NCBI GenBank assembly: GCA_036351115.1
Contig: JAZBOL010000101.1
Coordinates: forward strand, 1-64,000
From: Marinihelvus sp036351115
Lineage (GTDB): Bacteria > Pseudomonadota > Gammaproteobacteria > Xanthomonadales > SZUA-36
Length of the DNA stretch: 64,000 nucleotides
Direction of reading: 5' to 3'
The notes beneath the pieces were generated by a model. That model was not told the origin of the DNA, did not search any database, and saw nothing but the letters and a program-made list of their open reading frames with translations. Of this stretch, positions 23,756 through 33,883 are shown piece after piece. A program made the translations under genes and the position numbers. Positions within the stretch are counted from its first letter, which is position 1, and each line of letters starts with the position of its first letter.

Positions 23756-25269
23756 ACACGGAAGCGAAACCCCTGGCGGCGCTCTTCCGGCCTGCGCTGG
23801 TGTTGATGACCGGCCGCATGCTGGGTTTCGTGATGGCCTTCGCCATCCCCATGGTCCTGGCACGGGTCTTCGACCAGACCGAGTTCGGCACCTACAAGCA
23901 ACTGTTCCTGATTTTCGGCACGCTTTTCGGCATCGCCCAGCTGGGCATGGCGGAAAGCCTTTACTATTTCCTGCCCTCCCGCGGCAGGGACTCGGGGCGA
24001 TTCGTCTTCAACACCCTGGCCACCGCCACCGTGCTCGGGCTGGCCTGCCTCTTCGGGCTGTGGCTGTTCCGCTTCGAGCTGGCGGGCCTGATGAACAACC
24101 CGGCCCTGGCCGATCTCATCCTGCCCGTCGGCCTGTATCTGCTGTTCATGCTGATGGCCGTGGTGCTCGAAATCATCATGACGATTCGTCGCCAGTTCAG
24201 GGCGGCGTCCGCCACCTACGCGGCTACGGACCTCGCACGCGCGATTTTCTATCTGACCCCGGTCCTGCTGTTCGCCGATCTGCGGGCCCTCATGGTCGGC
24301 GCGGTGGTTTTCGCCCTGGCCCGCTTCCTGGTGACCCTCGTGTACGTTCGGCGGGAATTCGGCCCGGAACTCAGGCCCGACCGATCCTCCCTGAGCGAGC
24401 AGGCCCGCTATGCCGTGCCTTTCGGGCTGGCAGGGATGATCGAGGTCGCCCAGGCCAATTTCCACATGTACGCCGTGTCCCATGCTTTCGACGCCGCGAC
24501 CTTCGCCATTTACGCGGTGGGGTGCCTGCAGATCCCGATTTTCGATTTCCTCATGACCTCGACGTCCAACGTCATGATGGTGAACATGCGGGAGCGCCTG
24601 CTGGAGGAGGACAGCGAGGGCGCCGTGGCCGTGTGGCTGGACGGCAACCGAAAACTGGCCATGATTTTCTTCCCCCTGGTGGCGGGCCTGCTCGTCATGG
24701 CGCAGCCTTTCATCGTGCTGCTGTTCACCGATACGTATGCGGCCAGCGTCCCCATCTTCATGGTCTGGACCGGGGTCATGCTGCTCGCCACCCTGCTGAC
24801 GGACAGCGCTCTCCGGGTGTTCGCCCTGACCCGCTTCCTCATCGTGCAGAACCTGGTCTCGCTGGCCCTGGTTGTGTTGCTGGTGCACGTGTTCATCGAG
24901 GCCTTTGGCCTGATCGGCGCCGTCCTCGTGACCCTGCTGGCCGACACGGTGGTCAAGGTCATGGCGCTGCTCCGGGTGCGGCGGGCCCTCAAGGTGGAAA
25001 CGGCGCGTCTCCTGCCCTGGCGGGCCCTGGTGATCACGGCAGCGCTATCGATCCTGGCCGCCCTGCCGGCGCTGGGGGTGACGTTGCTGCTGGACGCCCA
25101 CGAACTGATCGTGCTCATGGTGAGCGGGCCGATCTTCCTGCTGTCCTATGCCGCCTTGCTGCACCGCTTCGGGCCGCTGGAAGCCGAGGAGCGGGCGCAA
25201 CTGGGCGTCTGGGTACAGAAACGGCTGGCCTGGTTGCGTCGGACCAGCGGCATGGCGCCAGGTAACTGA
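23752..25269 (+). CDS. Wzx-type polysaccharide flippase (MOP superfamily)
   Basis: A 505-residue polytopic membrane protein with about 14 hydrophobic segments over the full length (for example MTGRMLGFVMAFAIPMVLAR and FGLAGMIEVAQANFHMYAV). It matches the polysaccharide biosynthesis/Wzx group that moves lipid-linked repeat units across the inner membrane. Together with the polymerase and co-polymerase genes it defines a Wzx/Wzy-dependent pathway. ATG 23752 overlaps the deacetylase stop (ATGA). Confidence 0.88.
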   Translation: MNTEAKPLAALFRPALVLMTGRMLGFVMAFAIPMVLARVFDQTEFGTYKQLFLIFGTLFGIAQLGMAESLYYFLPSRGRDSGRFVFNTLATATVLGLACLFGLWLFRFELAGLMNNPALADLILPVGLYLLFMLMAVVLEIIMTIRRQFRAASATYAATDLARAIFYLTPVLLFADLRALMVGAVVFALARFLVTLVYVRREFGPELRPDRSSLSEQARYAVPFGLAGMIEVAQANFHMYAVSHAFDAATFAIYAVGCLQIPIFDFLMTSTSNVMMVNMRERLLEEDSEGAVAVWLDGNRKLAMIFFPLVAGLLVMAQPFIVLLFTDTYAASVPIFMVWTGVMLLATLLTDSALRVFALTRFLIVQNLVSLALVVLLVHVFIEAFGLIGAVLVTLLADTVVKVMALLRVRRALKVETARLLPWRALVITAALSILAALPALGVTLLLDAHELIVLMVSGPIFLLSYAALLHRFGPLEAEERAQLGVWVQKRLAWLRRTSGMAPGN

Positions 25270-25280
25270 AGGAACGAAAC

Positions 25281-27245
25281 ATGTGTGGCATCGCAGGCAT
25301 CTACGGACTGAATGGGGCGGCGGTTGACGCCGGCCAGGTGAAAGCCATGTGCGATGCGCTCATCGCCCGGGGGCCGGACGACGAGGGCTACTACGTGCAG
25401 GGCGCCATCGGACTGGGGATGCGGCGCCTCAGCATTGTCGACCTGGCCAACGGCCAGCAGCCGATCGCCAACGAGGACGGCACGGTGCAGGTGGTGCTGA
25501 ACGGTGAGATCTACAACTTCCGCGAACTCCGCCGCGAGCTCGAAGGCCGTGGCCATCGCTTCTCCACGGCATCCGACACGGAAGTCATCGTGCACCTTTA
25601 CGAGGAGTACGGGGACGACTGCGTGCACCACCTGCGGGGCATGTTCGCCTTCGCCGTGTGGGACGCGCCGCGGCGCCGGCTGCTTGTGGCCCGGGACCGG
25701 CTCGGCATCAAACCCCTGTTCCACGGGGTGTTCGACGGCAAATTCATTTTCGCCTCGGAACTCAAGGCCCTGCTTCAATTGCCCTGGGTCCCCCGTGACC
25801 TGGACTGGGGCGCGGTCGCGAATCTCTTCGCCTTCATGACCACGCCGCGGGACCAGAGCATTCTCTCCGGCATCCACAAGCTCGAGCCGGGCCATCGGAT
25901 CGTGGTGGAAGCCGGCAAGTCACCCCAGGTGTCCCGGTACTGGGACGTGCGCTTCGAAACCGACGAGTCCCTGAAAGAAGCAGACTTCATCGAAGGGTTG
26001 CGCGAACGGCTCACGGAATCGGTCCGGCTGCGCATGATCTGCGATGTGCCCTTCGGCGCCTTTCTCAGCGGCGGCATCGACTCGAGCGCCGTGGTGGCGA
26101 CCATGAGCCAGCTCAGCGACCAGCCGATCAAGACCTTCACCGTGGGCTTCGAGGAGCAGCAGTTCAGCGAGACCCGGCATGCGCGTGTCGTGGCGGAAGC
26201 CTTCGGGACGGACCACCACGAACTGGTACTCAAGCCGGACGTCATCAGCATGCTCGACGACCTCGCCTGGCACGTGGATGAACCCTTCGGCGATTCGTCC
26301 GCCATCCCCACGTACATGGTGTCGCGCCTCGCGGCGGAGCACGTCAAGGTCGTGCTGTCCGGCGATGGCGGAGACGAATTGTTCGGCGGCTATGAAAGTT
26401 ATTGCGTCGAACGCCGGGAACGCCGCTATCGCCACATCCCCGCCTTCGTCCGCGCGCTGATGGGCGCCGTCGGCGCCCGCATGCAGGAAGGCATGAAGGG
26501 CCGTAACTTTCTGCGCCATATTGCCCTGGACGGTGCGGAACGCTACACGGATGCGGGCACGCTTTTCGACCGCGAGGAACAGCAGTGCCTGTTCCAGGCC
26601 CAGGTCGCCGAGCAGGTCCTCGCAACGGACCCCTGGGGCCAGGCCAGCGCATCCCTTGCCCGCCAGGAAGGTCACTGGCTATCGGTGATCCAGGAGCACG
26701 ATCTGAAGAACTACCTGCCCCTGGACATCCTGACCAAGGTCGACCGGATGAGCATGGCGAACTCCCTGGAGGCGCGGGTCCCCCTGCTCGATCACAAGCT
26801 GGTGGAGTTCGCGGCGACAATTCCGCCGGAACTCAGGCTGCGCCAGGGCAACACGAAGTACATCTTCAAGGAGGCCATGCGGGGCATCCTGCCCGATGGG
26901 ATCATCGACCGGCCCAAGCAGGGCTTCGCGGTGCCGCTCAATCACTGGTTCCGGGGCCAGCTCGACGGTTTCGTGCGGGATCTCCTCCTGTCCGACACGA
27001 GCCGGGGCCGCCAGCTGTTCAACACGGCCTACATCGAAAAGCTGCTTCGCCTGCATGCCGAAGGGAGACCGCTGGAGCTGAATCTCTGGACCCTGGTCTC
27101 CTTCGAACTGTGGTGCCGCCGCTTTCTCGATCAGCCGGCCGGCCAGGGCATGCCCGCCCGGCCCGCACGTGCCGTCCCGGCCCACCAGGATGGCTCCCCT
27201 GCAGCAGAGCCTCTCGAGCCCGTGGGCGAGGCGAGGACCGCATGA
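25281..27245 (+). CDS. Asparagine synthetase-like glutamine amidotransferase of the EPS operon, copy 1
   Basis: A 654-residue class II amidotransferase. MCGIAGIYG places the catalytic Cys at position 2 of the glutaminase domain; FLSGGIDSSAVVA at about residue 262 is the ATP-pyrophosphatase loop. The C-terminus carries a 30-residue low-complexity tail. In polysaccharide loci such enzymes amidate sugar carboxyl groups (WbpS-like) rather than aspartate. With AlgD in the same operon, uronic acid amidation is a sensible guess. Eleven bases separate it from the flippase gene, and ATGA overlap joins it to the next glycosyltransferase. Confidence 0.88.
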   Translation: MCGIAGIYGLNGAAVDAGQVKAMCDALIARGPDDEGYYVQGAIGLGMRRLSIVDLANGQQPIANEDGTVQVVLNGEIYNFRELRRELEGRGHRFSTASDTEVIVHLYEEYGDDCVHHLRGMFAFAVWDAPRRRLLVARDRLGIKPLFHGVFDGKFIFASELKALLQLPWVPRDLDWGAVANLFAFMTTPRDQSILSGIHKLEPGHRIVVEAGKSPQVSRYWDVRFETDESLKEADFIEGLRERLTESVRLRMICDVPFGAFLSGGIDSSAVVATMSQLSDQPIKTFTVGFEEQQFSETRHARVVAEAFGTDHHELVLKPDVISMLDDLAWHVDEPFGDSSAIPTYMVSRLAAEHVKVVLSGDGGDELFGGYESYCVERRERRYRHIPAFVRALMGAVGARMQEGMKGRNFLRHIALDGAERYTDAGTLFDREEQQCLFQAQVAEQVLATDPWGQASASLARQEGHWLSVIQEHDLKNYLPLDILTKVDRMSMANSLEARVPLLDHKLVEFAATIPPELRLRQGNTKYIFKEAMRGILPDGIIDRPKQGFAVPLNHWFRGQLDGFVRDLLLSDTSRGRQLFNTAYIEKLLRLHAEGRPLELNLWTLVSFELWCRRFLDQPAGQGMPARPARAVPAHQDGSPAAEPLEPVGEARTA

Positions 27246-28450
27246 AGTCCGGCACCCACTTCCAGGGGGATTCGCCCCCCCGAATCGCCATCGTCGCTCC
27301 CAGCCTCGACATTCTCGGCGGCCAGGGCATCCAGGCGCGGGACCTGGCGGACGCGTTGCAAGATGATGGGTTCGAGGTCCTGTTCCTGCCCGTGAATCCC
27401 CGGTTCCCCCGCGGTTTGCGCTGGCTGCGACGGATTCCGATGGTGCGCACGGCGGTGAATCAGCTGTTCTACGGCATCAGCCTGCTGCGCCTGCGCCGCG
27501 TGGACGTCGTGCACGTCTTTTCCGCATCCTACTGGTCTTTCCTGCTGGCCCCGGTCCCCGCCGTGCTTGCGGCGCGGGCCTTCGGCAAGCGGGTCATCCT
27601 CAACTATCACAGCGGCGAAGCTGACGATCATCTCTCCCGGTGGGGGATGCGCGTGCATCCCTTCCTCCGGCGCGTGGACGAGATCGTCGTTCCGTCGGTC
27701 TATCTCCAGCGCGTTTTCGCGTCCCATGGGTACACGGCCCGGGTCCTGCGAAACATCATTGACCTGTCGAGCTTTCGGTTTCGCGAGCGCATGCCGGTGG
27801 CCCCCCGGTTGCTGTCCTGCCGCAACCTGGAATCGCATTACCGGGTCCGGGACGTGCTCGAGGCCTTCGCGCTGCTGCGGCAAACCGTTCCGGAAGCCAC
27901 GCTGGAGGTCGCCGGTTACGGCAGCGAGGCAACCCGGCTGCGACGCTGGGTGGCAGAGCGCGGTCTGCCGGGCGTAACGTTTCTGGGTCGCGTGGAACCG
28001 GAGGCCATACCGGCGCTGTACGACCGCGCGGACATTTTTCTCAATGCATCGGTCATCGACAACCAGCCGATTTCCATCCTCGAGGCTTTTGCCGCGGGTA
28101 CCGCGGTGGTGAGCACGCCCACCGGGGACATTCCCTGGATGCTGGACGAGGGACGCCTCGGCGCACTCGTTCCACCGGAATCGCCCCGCGCCCTCGCCGA
28201 AGCAGTCGAGGCCCTGCTGGCGTCACCGGAGCACACCGCCGCCATGACCCGGAAAGCCCGCGCGGCCGTGCAGGACTTTACCTGGGCGGGGGTCCGCGCG
28301 GGCTGGATGGAAGCCTACGGCGTCGAAGCACCACTGGACCGGGAGGCCCAGGCATCGACGAAACACGCGGAAAAGACTTCGAACAACACATCGGTCGAGG
28401 ATCGATTGGAAGGGAAAGGGGGACCCAATGAAACTCCAGCGGCTGTTTGA
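27242..28450 (+). CDS. GT4-family glycosyltransferase
   Basis: A 402-residue GT-B enzyme. IAIVAPSLDILGGQGIQARD holds the N-terminal glycine motif; the C-terminal domain has NASVIDNQPISILEAFAAGT with the donor-site glutamate. ATG 27242 overlaps the amidotransferase stop (ATGA). The last 23 bases overlap the heparinase-fold gene, and the C-terminal tail (from about residue 370) is low complexity. It adds one sugar of the repeat unit. Confidence 0.9.
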   Translation: MKSGTHFQGDSPPRIAIVAPSLDILGGQGIQARDLADALQDDGFEVLFLPVNPRFPRGLRWLRRIPMVRTAVNQLFYGISLLRLRRVDVVHVFSASYWSFLLAPVPAVLAARAFGKRVILNYHSGEADDHLSRWGMRVHPFLRRVDEIVVPSVYLQRVFASHGYTARVLRNIIDLSSFRFRERMPVAPRLLSCRNLESHYRVRDVLEAFALLRQTVPEATLEVAGYGSEATRLRRWVAERGLPGVTFLGRVEPEAIPALYDRADIFLNASVIDNQPISILEAFAAGTAVVSTPTGDIPWMLDEGRLGALVPPESPRALAEAVEALLASPEHTAAMTRKARAAVQDFTWAGVRAGWMEAYGVEAPLDREAQASTKHAEKTSNNTSVEDRLEGKGGPNETPAAV

Positions 28451-30542
28451 CATGGACCCTGCCGAACTGGCTTTCCGGAGTCGGCAGGAAGTGTTCAAGG
28501 CGGTCGAACGGCTGTCCACGCCGGGCGGTCGCTGGCAACCGTGCCGCTTCGATCGCGACCGGTGCGGTCCGTCGATCGGAGCGCTGCTGCAGCGGCTGCA
28601 GGGCGATGAATCGCCCGACGATGTCCGTGCCTTGCAGGAACTGCTCCAGGACCGGATCGGCCAGCGGTTTTTCGCCGGCCTCGACGAGGACTGGCGGCTG
28701 GAAGCGCACCGGCCCCGGCTGGAGCGGGATTTCGGCCCGGGCGCAAAAGCGTTGATCGAACGGGCCGATGCGGTGTGCCTTGGGACCTTCGACCTGCTCG
28801 GCCATGGCCCCCTGTCCTTCGGCCATCCTGTGAACTGGCACCTCGATCCGGTCTCAGGTCAGGAGAGTCCGCAGGTGCACTGGAGTCGCATCGACCCCCT
28901 GGACCCCGCCCAGGTGGGCGACAGCAAGGTGGTTTGGGAACTGAACCGCCACCAGTGGCTGCTCGATCTCGGCCAGGCCTGGCGGCTGACCGGGGACGAA
29001 CGGTATGCGAGACGATTCATCACCCTGGCCCTCGACTGGATCTACCGCAATCCCTACGGCATGGGCATCAACTGGAGCAGCGCCCTGGAAGTGGCCATGC
29101 GGTCCCTGTCCTGGTGCTGGGCCCTGGGACTCTTTCGCGGCTCGCGCGCACTGACCCCGGATGTCTTTCACACGCTGCTCGAGGCGCTCCAGGGCCATGC
29201 GCGATTTATCGAGCGCTACCTGTCCCGGTACTACTCGCCGAACACGCATCTCACGGTCGAGGCCCTGGCGCTTTATACGCTCGGAACGCTGCTGCACGAA
29301 CTCCAGGATGCCGAGCGCTGGCAGTCCCTCGGGCGGCGCGTGCTGCTGGAACAGCTGCCGATCCAGGTGCCCCGCAGCGGGGTCTACTTCGAGCAGTCCA
29401 CGCGCTACCAGTACTACACGCTGGAAATTTACCTGCAGTTTGCGATCCTGGCGGCCCGCAATGACGATGCCCTGCCGGAACTGGTCGACGAACGCATCGC
29501 CGACATGCTGGATTTCCTTCTCGACCTGAGACGACCGGACGGCACGATTCCCCAGATCGGGGACACGGACGGCGGCTGGTTGTGTCCCCTGGTTCGACGC
29601 GACGTGGGCGACTACCGGGGCGTGTTTTCCATCGCGGCCGTGCACCTGGAGGATCCGCATTACGCCTGGGCCGCGGGGTCAGTGACCCAGGAAGCCCGGT
29701 GCCTGTTCGGCCGCGAGGCCGAGGTCCGCTGGCAACGGCTGGCCCCCCAGTCCCCGCCGGAACACGCGCTTCGCGTCCACGAAGACGGCGGCTACGTGGT
29801 CATGCGCAGCGGTTGGGAACCGGACGCGCACCACCTGATTTTCGACACCGGACCCATCGGCCACCCCGGCTGCGCCGGGCATGGACACGCGGACCTGCTC
29901 GCCGTCCAGCTCAGCGCCTTCGGAGAGAACTTCCTCGTGGACCCCGGCACGGGCTGCTATACCACCGGCTCTCCCTGGCGGGACTACTTCCGGGGCACGG
30001 CAGCGCACAACACGGTCCGCGTGGACCAGCGAGACCAGGTGGACACCGCCGGGCCCTTTGCCTGGAAGGACCTCCCGTCCGCCCGCCTGCTGTCGTCGGG
30101 ACTGGGATCCAGGGACGTCTTCGCCACCGCCGAACACGACGCCTATGCCAGGCTCAGGGATCCGGTGACGCATCGACGGCATGTGCGATTCCTGCAACCG
30201 GGCTACTGGCTCATCATCGACGAGCTTGAAGGCAAGGCGGCTCACGACGTCGAGTTGCGATTCCAGTTCGCGCCCCTGCCGGTGGAGGAGGATGTCCGGG
30301 GGTGGTTTCGGGCCCGTGGCGAACACGGCTCCCTGCTGCTCAGGACCTTTTCCAGCGCCCCGCTCGCTTCCGAGCTGGTCACCGGCGCCGAGGAACCGAT
30401 GGCCGGCTGGGTTTCCCCGAACTACGGCCGACAGGTGCCGGCGCCGATGCTGATTACGCGTGTCGCCCAGCGACTTCCCCTGCGGCTCATCACCGTGCTG
30501 ATCCCGCTGCGAAACCGCGGCGCGGGCGAGGAGGTCGGGTAA
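28428..30542 (+). CDS. Heparinase II/III-fold (alginate lyase-like) protein
   Basis: A 704-residue protein. An alpha-helical toroid domain (about 90-380; HTLLEALQGHARFIERYLSR, EQSTRYQYYTLEIY) is followed by a heparinase II/III beta-sheet domain (GYVVMRSGWEPDAHHLIFDT, then GHGHADLLAVQLSAFG). Family members cleave uronic acid polysaccharides by beta-elimination or act in epimerase-like roles. No signal peptide is visible at the N-terminus (MKLQRLFDMDPAELAFRSRQ), which is odd for a polysaccharide lyase and suggests a cytoplasmic or non-classical role. The start overlaps the previous gene by 23 bases. Confidence 0.85.
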   Translation: MKLQRLFDMDPAELAFRSRQEVFKAVERLSTPGGRWQPCRFDRDRCGPSIGALLQRLQGDESPDDVRALQELLQDRIGQRFFAGLDEDWRLEAHRPRLERDFGPGAKALIERADAVCLGTFDLLGHGPLSFGHPVNWHLDPVSGQESPQVHWSRIDPLDPAQVGDSKVVWELNRHQWLLDLGQAWRLTGDERYARRFITLALDWIYRNPYGMGINWSSALEVAMRSLSWCWALGLFRGSRALTPDVFHTLLEALQGHARFIERYLSRYYSPNTHLTVEALALYTLGTLLHELQDAERWQSLGRRVLLEQLPIQVPRSGVYFEQSTRYQYYTLEIYLQFAILAARNDDALPELVDERIADMLDFLLDLRRPDGTIPQIGDTDGGWLCPLVRRDVGDYRGVFSIAAVHLEDPHYAWAAGSVTQEARCLFGREAEVRWQRLAPQSPPEHALRVHEDGGYVVMRSGWEPDAHHLIFDTGPIGHPGCAGHGHADLLAVQLSAFGENFLVDPGTGCYTTGSPWRDYFRGTAAHNTVRVDQRDQVDTAGPFAWKDLPSARLLSSGLGSRDVFATAEHDAYARLRDPVTHRRHVRFLQPGYWLIIDELEGKAAHDVELRFQFAPLPVEEDVRGWFRARGEHGSLLLRTFSSAPLASELVTGAEEPMAGWVSPNYGRQVPAPMLITRVAQRLPLRLITVLIPLRNRGAGEEVG

Positions 30543-30546
30543 CGCC

Positions 30547-32520
30547 ATGTGCGGCATCGCGGGCATCCTCGAGTTCGGCGCCGACACGGCGGTCAGCGAA
30601 GAGCGGCTGCGGCGCATGCGTGACACCCTGGTACACCGAGGCCCGGACGATGCCGGCCTGTGGATCGACGGCAGGATCGGACTGGCCCATCGTCGCCTGT
30701 CCATCATCGATCTCGCCGGGGGGCACCAGCCCATGAGCGACCCGCAGGGCCGCTTCTGGATCAGCTACAACGGCGAGCTCTACAACTACCGTTCCCTGCG
30801 GAAAACACTGCAGGCCCGGGGGTGCCGCTTCACGACCCAGTCGGACACGGAGGTGGTCCTGCGGGCCTTCGAAGTGTTCGGCAACGAGTGCGTCGAACAG
30901 CTCCGGGGCATGTTCGCCTTCGCCATCTGGGATCGCAAGGAACAGCGCCTGTTCCTGGCGCGGGATCGCCTCGGCATCAAGCCCCTGTACCTGGCCCGGC
31001 GGGACCGGGAACTGCTGTTCGCTTCGGAGATCAAGGGCGTCCTGGCGGGCTTGCCGGGGGAGCCGGTCTTCAACCGGGCCGTGCTGCCGGAGTTTCTCGC
31101 GACCCGCTACAGCGCCGGCGAGGAAACGCTGTTCGAAGGGGTGCACAAGCTGCTGCCCGGACACTGGCTCACGTGGACGCCATCGGAAGGCTGCCGGACC
31201 CGGCGCTACTGGCAACCGCCGTTGCCGGAAGAGCGCCCCGGCGAGACCTACGAGGACACGGTGCGGGAGGTTCGGGCCGCGCTGGAAGACGCCGTCGAAA
31301 GCCACCTGGTCAGTGACGTGCCCCTGGGGCTGTTTCTCTCCGGCGGCATCGATTCGACGGTGCTCGCCTCGCTCATGGCGCCCCGCATGGACGGACCGGT
31401 GCACAGCTTCTCCGTGGCGTTCCAGGAAAAGGAAGCCAACGAACTGGATTATGCGCGCCTCGCGGCGCGCAATGTCCAGGCCGAGCACCGGGAGGTCGTG
31501 CTCTCGCCCCAGCAGTTTTTCAATGAACTGCCGCGACTGATCTGGCACGAGGACGAGCCGATCGCCTTTCCCTCGAGCGTGCCCCTGCACGTCGTCTCCC
31601 GCGCGGCGCGGGAGCACGTCAAGGTGGTCCTGACGGGCGAAGGGGCCGACGAACTCTTCCTGGGCTATGACTACCGCTATCGCGTGACCGACTGGAACCT
31701 TCGATGGGGCAAGCGTTACGAACGGATGCTGCCCGGCGCCGCCCGGAAAGCCCTGGCGCAGGCGGTACCGCACCTGCCCTGGCGCCTGCGGCGCTACGCC
31801 GAACGCAGCTTTCTCGCCATGGACGGAAGCCCGCGGGACGCATTTTTCGAGAATTTCTCCGTGTTTCGCCAGGCCGCCCGGACCCGGTTGATGCGTCATC
31901 CGGAGCCGGCCTCGGGGAAAGACGTGCACGATTTCGGGCTGCACGCCTTTGATCGCGCCTCGGGCGACGACCTCGCGGCCATGAGCCGGGCCGATCTGCA
32001 GACCTACCTGGTCGAATTGCTCATGAAGCAGGACCAGATGAGCATGGCGGCCTCCCTCGAGAGCCGCGTGCCATTTCTCGACCATCCCCTGGTGGAGCGG
32101 GTGTCCCGGATTCCCGGCCACCTTCGCCTGCGGGGAGGCAAGACCAAGGCACTCATGCGCGACGTGGTCCGGGACCTGGTGCCCGAGCCGATCATGAACC
32201 GCTCGAAGATGGGCTTCCCGGTTCCCGTGGGTCGCTGGCTCGCGGGCCCCTTCCAGGGCATGGTGGACGAGTATGTCCTCGGCGCCCGGGCCCGGCAGCG
32301 TGGCCACTTCGAGGACTCGGCGGTGCGCGCGCTGGCGGAAGAACACCGCAGCGGCAAAATCGATCACGCAGACCGCCTGTGGCTCCTCATCAATCTCGAA
32401 ATCTGGCAGCGCCTGTTCATCGACGGCGAGCCCGTGGAACGCCTCGAGGCCCGGGGCCGAAAGCTGCACGACGCCGGTCCGCCTTCCGTCCCGCCGGCCG
32501 AACTGGTGGCGGTGAAATGA
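30547..32520 (+). CDS. Asparagine synthetase-like glutamine amidotransferase of the EPS operon, copy 2
   Basis: A 657-residue class II amidotransferase with Cys2 in MCGIAGILE and the pyrophosphatase loop FLSGGIDSTVLAS at about residue 263. It is clearly homologous to the product of 25281-27245 but divergent in the C-terminal domain, so the two probably amidate different residues or positions. The key loops are intact in both. It follows the heparinase-fold gene by four bases and overlaps the next gene by four. Confidence 0.88.
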   Translation: MCGIAGILEFGADTAVSEERLRRMRDTLVHRGPDDAGLWIDGRIGLAHRRLSIIDLAGGHQPMSDPQGRFWISYNGELYNYRSLRKTLQARGCRFTTQSDTEVVLRAFEVFGNECVEQLRGMFAFAIWDRKEQRLFLARDRLGIKPLYLARRDRELLFASEIKGVLAGLPGEPVFNRAVLPEFLATRYSAGEETLFEGVHKLLPGHWLTWTPSEGCRTRRYWQPPLPEERPGETYEDTVREVRAALEDAVESHLVSDVPLGLFLSGGIDSTVLASLMAPRMDGPVHSFSVAFQEKEANELDYARLAARNVQAEHREVVLSPQQFFNELPRLIWHEDEPIAFPSSVPLHVVSRAAREHVKVVLTGEGADELFLGYDYRYRVTDWNLRWGKRYERMLPGAARKALAQAVPHLPWRLRRYAERSFLAMDGSPRDAFFENFSVFRQAARTRLMRHPEPASGKDVHDFGLHAFDRASGDDLAAMSRADLQTYLVELLMKQDQMSMAASLESRVPFLDHPLVERVSRIPGHLRLRGGKTKALMRDVVRDLVPEPIMNRSKMGFPVPVGRWLAGPFQGMVDEYVLGARARQRGHFEDSAVRALAEEHRSGKIDHADRLWLLINLEIWQRLFIDGEPVERLEARGRKLHDAGPPSVPPAELVAVK

Positions 32521-33839
32521 GTGCGCTGAGCCACCCCATGGCATCGGCTCCCGTCGCGCCGGGCGGGGAACCGGGGATGCAGGCCGAGCCCGTCGCAGAG
32601 CCGGGATCCCTGCGCATCCTGTGGGTCAAGGTTGGCGGTCTCTGGCCGCTGAACACCGGCGGCCGGCTTCGCAGCTTTCACCTGCTTCGCGAGCTGTCGG
32701 CCCAGCACGACGTGACGGTGGTGACCACGCACGGGCCGGCGGAAGACCCGGACGCGCTGGGGCGCCAACTGCCCCGCTGCCGGGACGTCCAGTCCGTGCC
32801 CCACACCCCGGCAAAGAAGAACAGTGGGCGCTTCCTCCTCGCCCTGGCCCGGTCCTGGTTCAGCCCCCTGCCCCTGGACATGTTCAAGAACCGGATCGAT
32901 CCGGTTCGCCGAACCGTTGCCGCATGCCTTGCGGAGGAACGCTTCGATCTCATCATCGCGGACTTCCTGGTGGCCATTCCCAATGTCCCCCTCGGGACCG
33001 AGACCCCCGTGCTGCATTTTTCGCACAACGTGGAATACATGATCTGGCAACGCCTCGCCGCCACCGAGACCCGGCCGGTTCACAAGGCGCTGCTGGCCCT
33101 CGAGTGGCGAAAGATGCGTCGCGCCGAGCTCGAGGCCTGCCGCAAGGCCGATTTCACCGTGGCCGTATCCGACCAGGACCGGGACCAGCTCGGCGACGGG
33201 CTCGAACCCGGCCGGATCGCATCGATTCCGACCGGCGTCGATCTCGACTACTTCCAGGTCGGGGAGCGTGGCGATGAAATCCCGGACGAGATCGTCTTCA
33301 GCGGGTCCATGGACTGGTTCCCCAACGAAGACGCCATCCTCCATTTCATCGAGGCCATCCTGCCCCGGATACGCGAGGCCCGGCCGGCGGTCACGGTCAC
33401 CGTGGTCGGCCGCAACCCCAGCGATCGCCTCCGCGCCGCGGCGGAGGCGGCATCGGTGCGCGTCACCGGCACGGTCGACGACGTCCGGCCGTACGTGCAG
33501 CGCGGCGCGGTGTACATGGTGCCGCTTCGCATCGGCGGCGGCACGCGGCTGAAGATTTACGAGGCGCTCGCCATGGGAAAGGCGGTGGTGAGCACCACCA
33601 TCGGCGCCGAGGGGCTGCCCCTGGTGGAGGGCGAACACATCGTGCGCGCCGACGACCCGGGCGATTTCGCCCGCGAGGTCGTGGGACTTCTGGAAGACAG
33701 GGAACGGCGCGAGGTCCTCGGTGACGCCGGCCGGTCCCTGATGGAGGAACGCTTTTCCTGGGCCCAGGTCGCCCGGGACTTCGAGCGGCACTGCCGCCGG
33801 GCGATCGAACACCGGCGGGGTCTCAGGCGGTCAGCCTGA
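32517..33839 (+). CDS. GT4-family glycosyltransferase
   Basis: A 440-residue GT-B enzyme. After a variable 30-residue start comes ILWVKVGGLWPLNTGGRLRS, with HFSHNVEYMIWQRLA and the C-terminal VPLRIGGGTRLKIYEALAMG donor-binding segment. This group is common in exosortase-type EPS loci. ATG 32517 overlaps the amidotransferase stop. It is the last gene before the 83-base gap that precedes algD. Confidence 0.9.
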   Translation: MSALSHPMASAPVAPGGEPGMQAEPVAEPGSLRILWVKVGGLWPLNTGGRLRSFHLLRELSAQHDVTVVTTHGPAEDPDALGRQLPRCRDVQSVPHTPAKKNSGRFLLALARSWFSPLPLDMFKNRIDPVRRTVAACLAEERFDLIIADFLVAIPNVPLGTETPVLHFSHNVEYMIWQRLAATETRPVHKALLALEWRKMRRAELEACRKADFTVAVSDQDRDQLGDGLEPGRIASIPTGVDLDYFQVGERGDEIPDEIVFSGSMDWFPNEDAILHFIEAILPRIREARPAVTVTVVGRNPSDRLRAAAEAASVRVTGTVDDVRPYVQRGAVYMVPLRIGGGTRLKIYEALAMGKAVVSTTIGAEGLPLVEGEHIVRADDPGDFAREVVGLLEDRERREVLGDAGRSLMEERFSWAQVARDFERHCRRAIEHRRGLRRSA

Positions 33840-33883
33840 CGCCATGGACCGGGGCCGGGACATTTTTTGACGACGCAATTCAA

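Noticed and set aside
20023..25269. Possible exosortase among the membrane proteins
   Set aside because: The two polytopic proteins have clear O-antigen ligase and Wzx patterns, wrong lengths for an exosortase and no Cys/Arg/His set in the right order.
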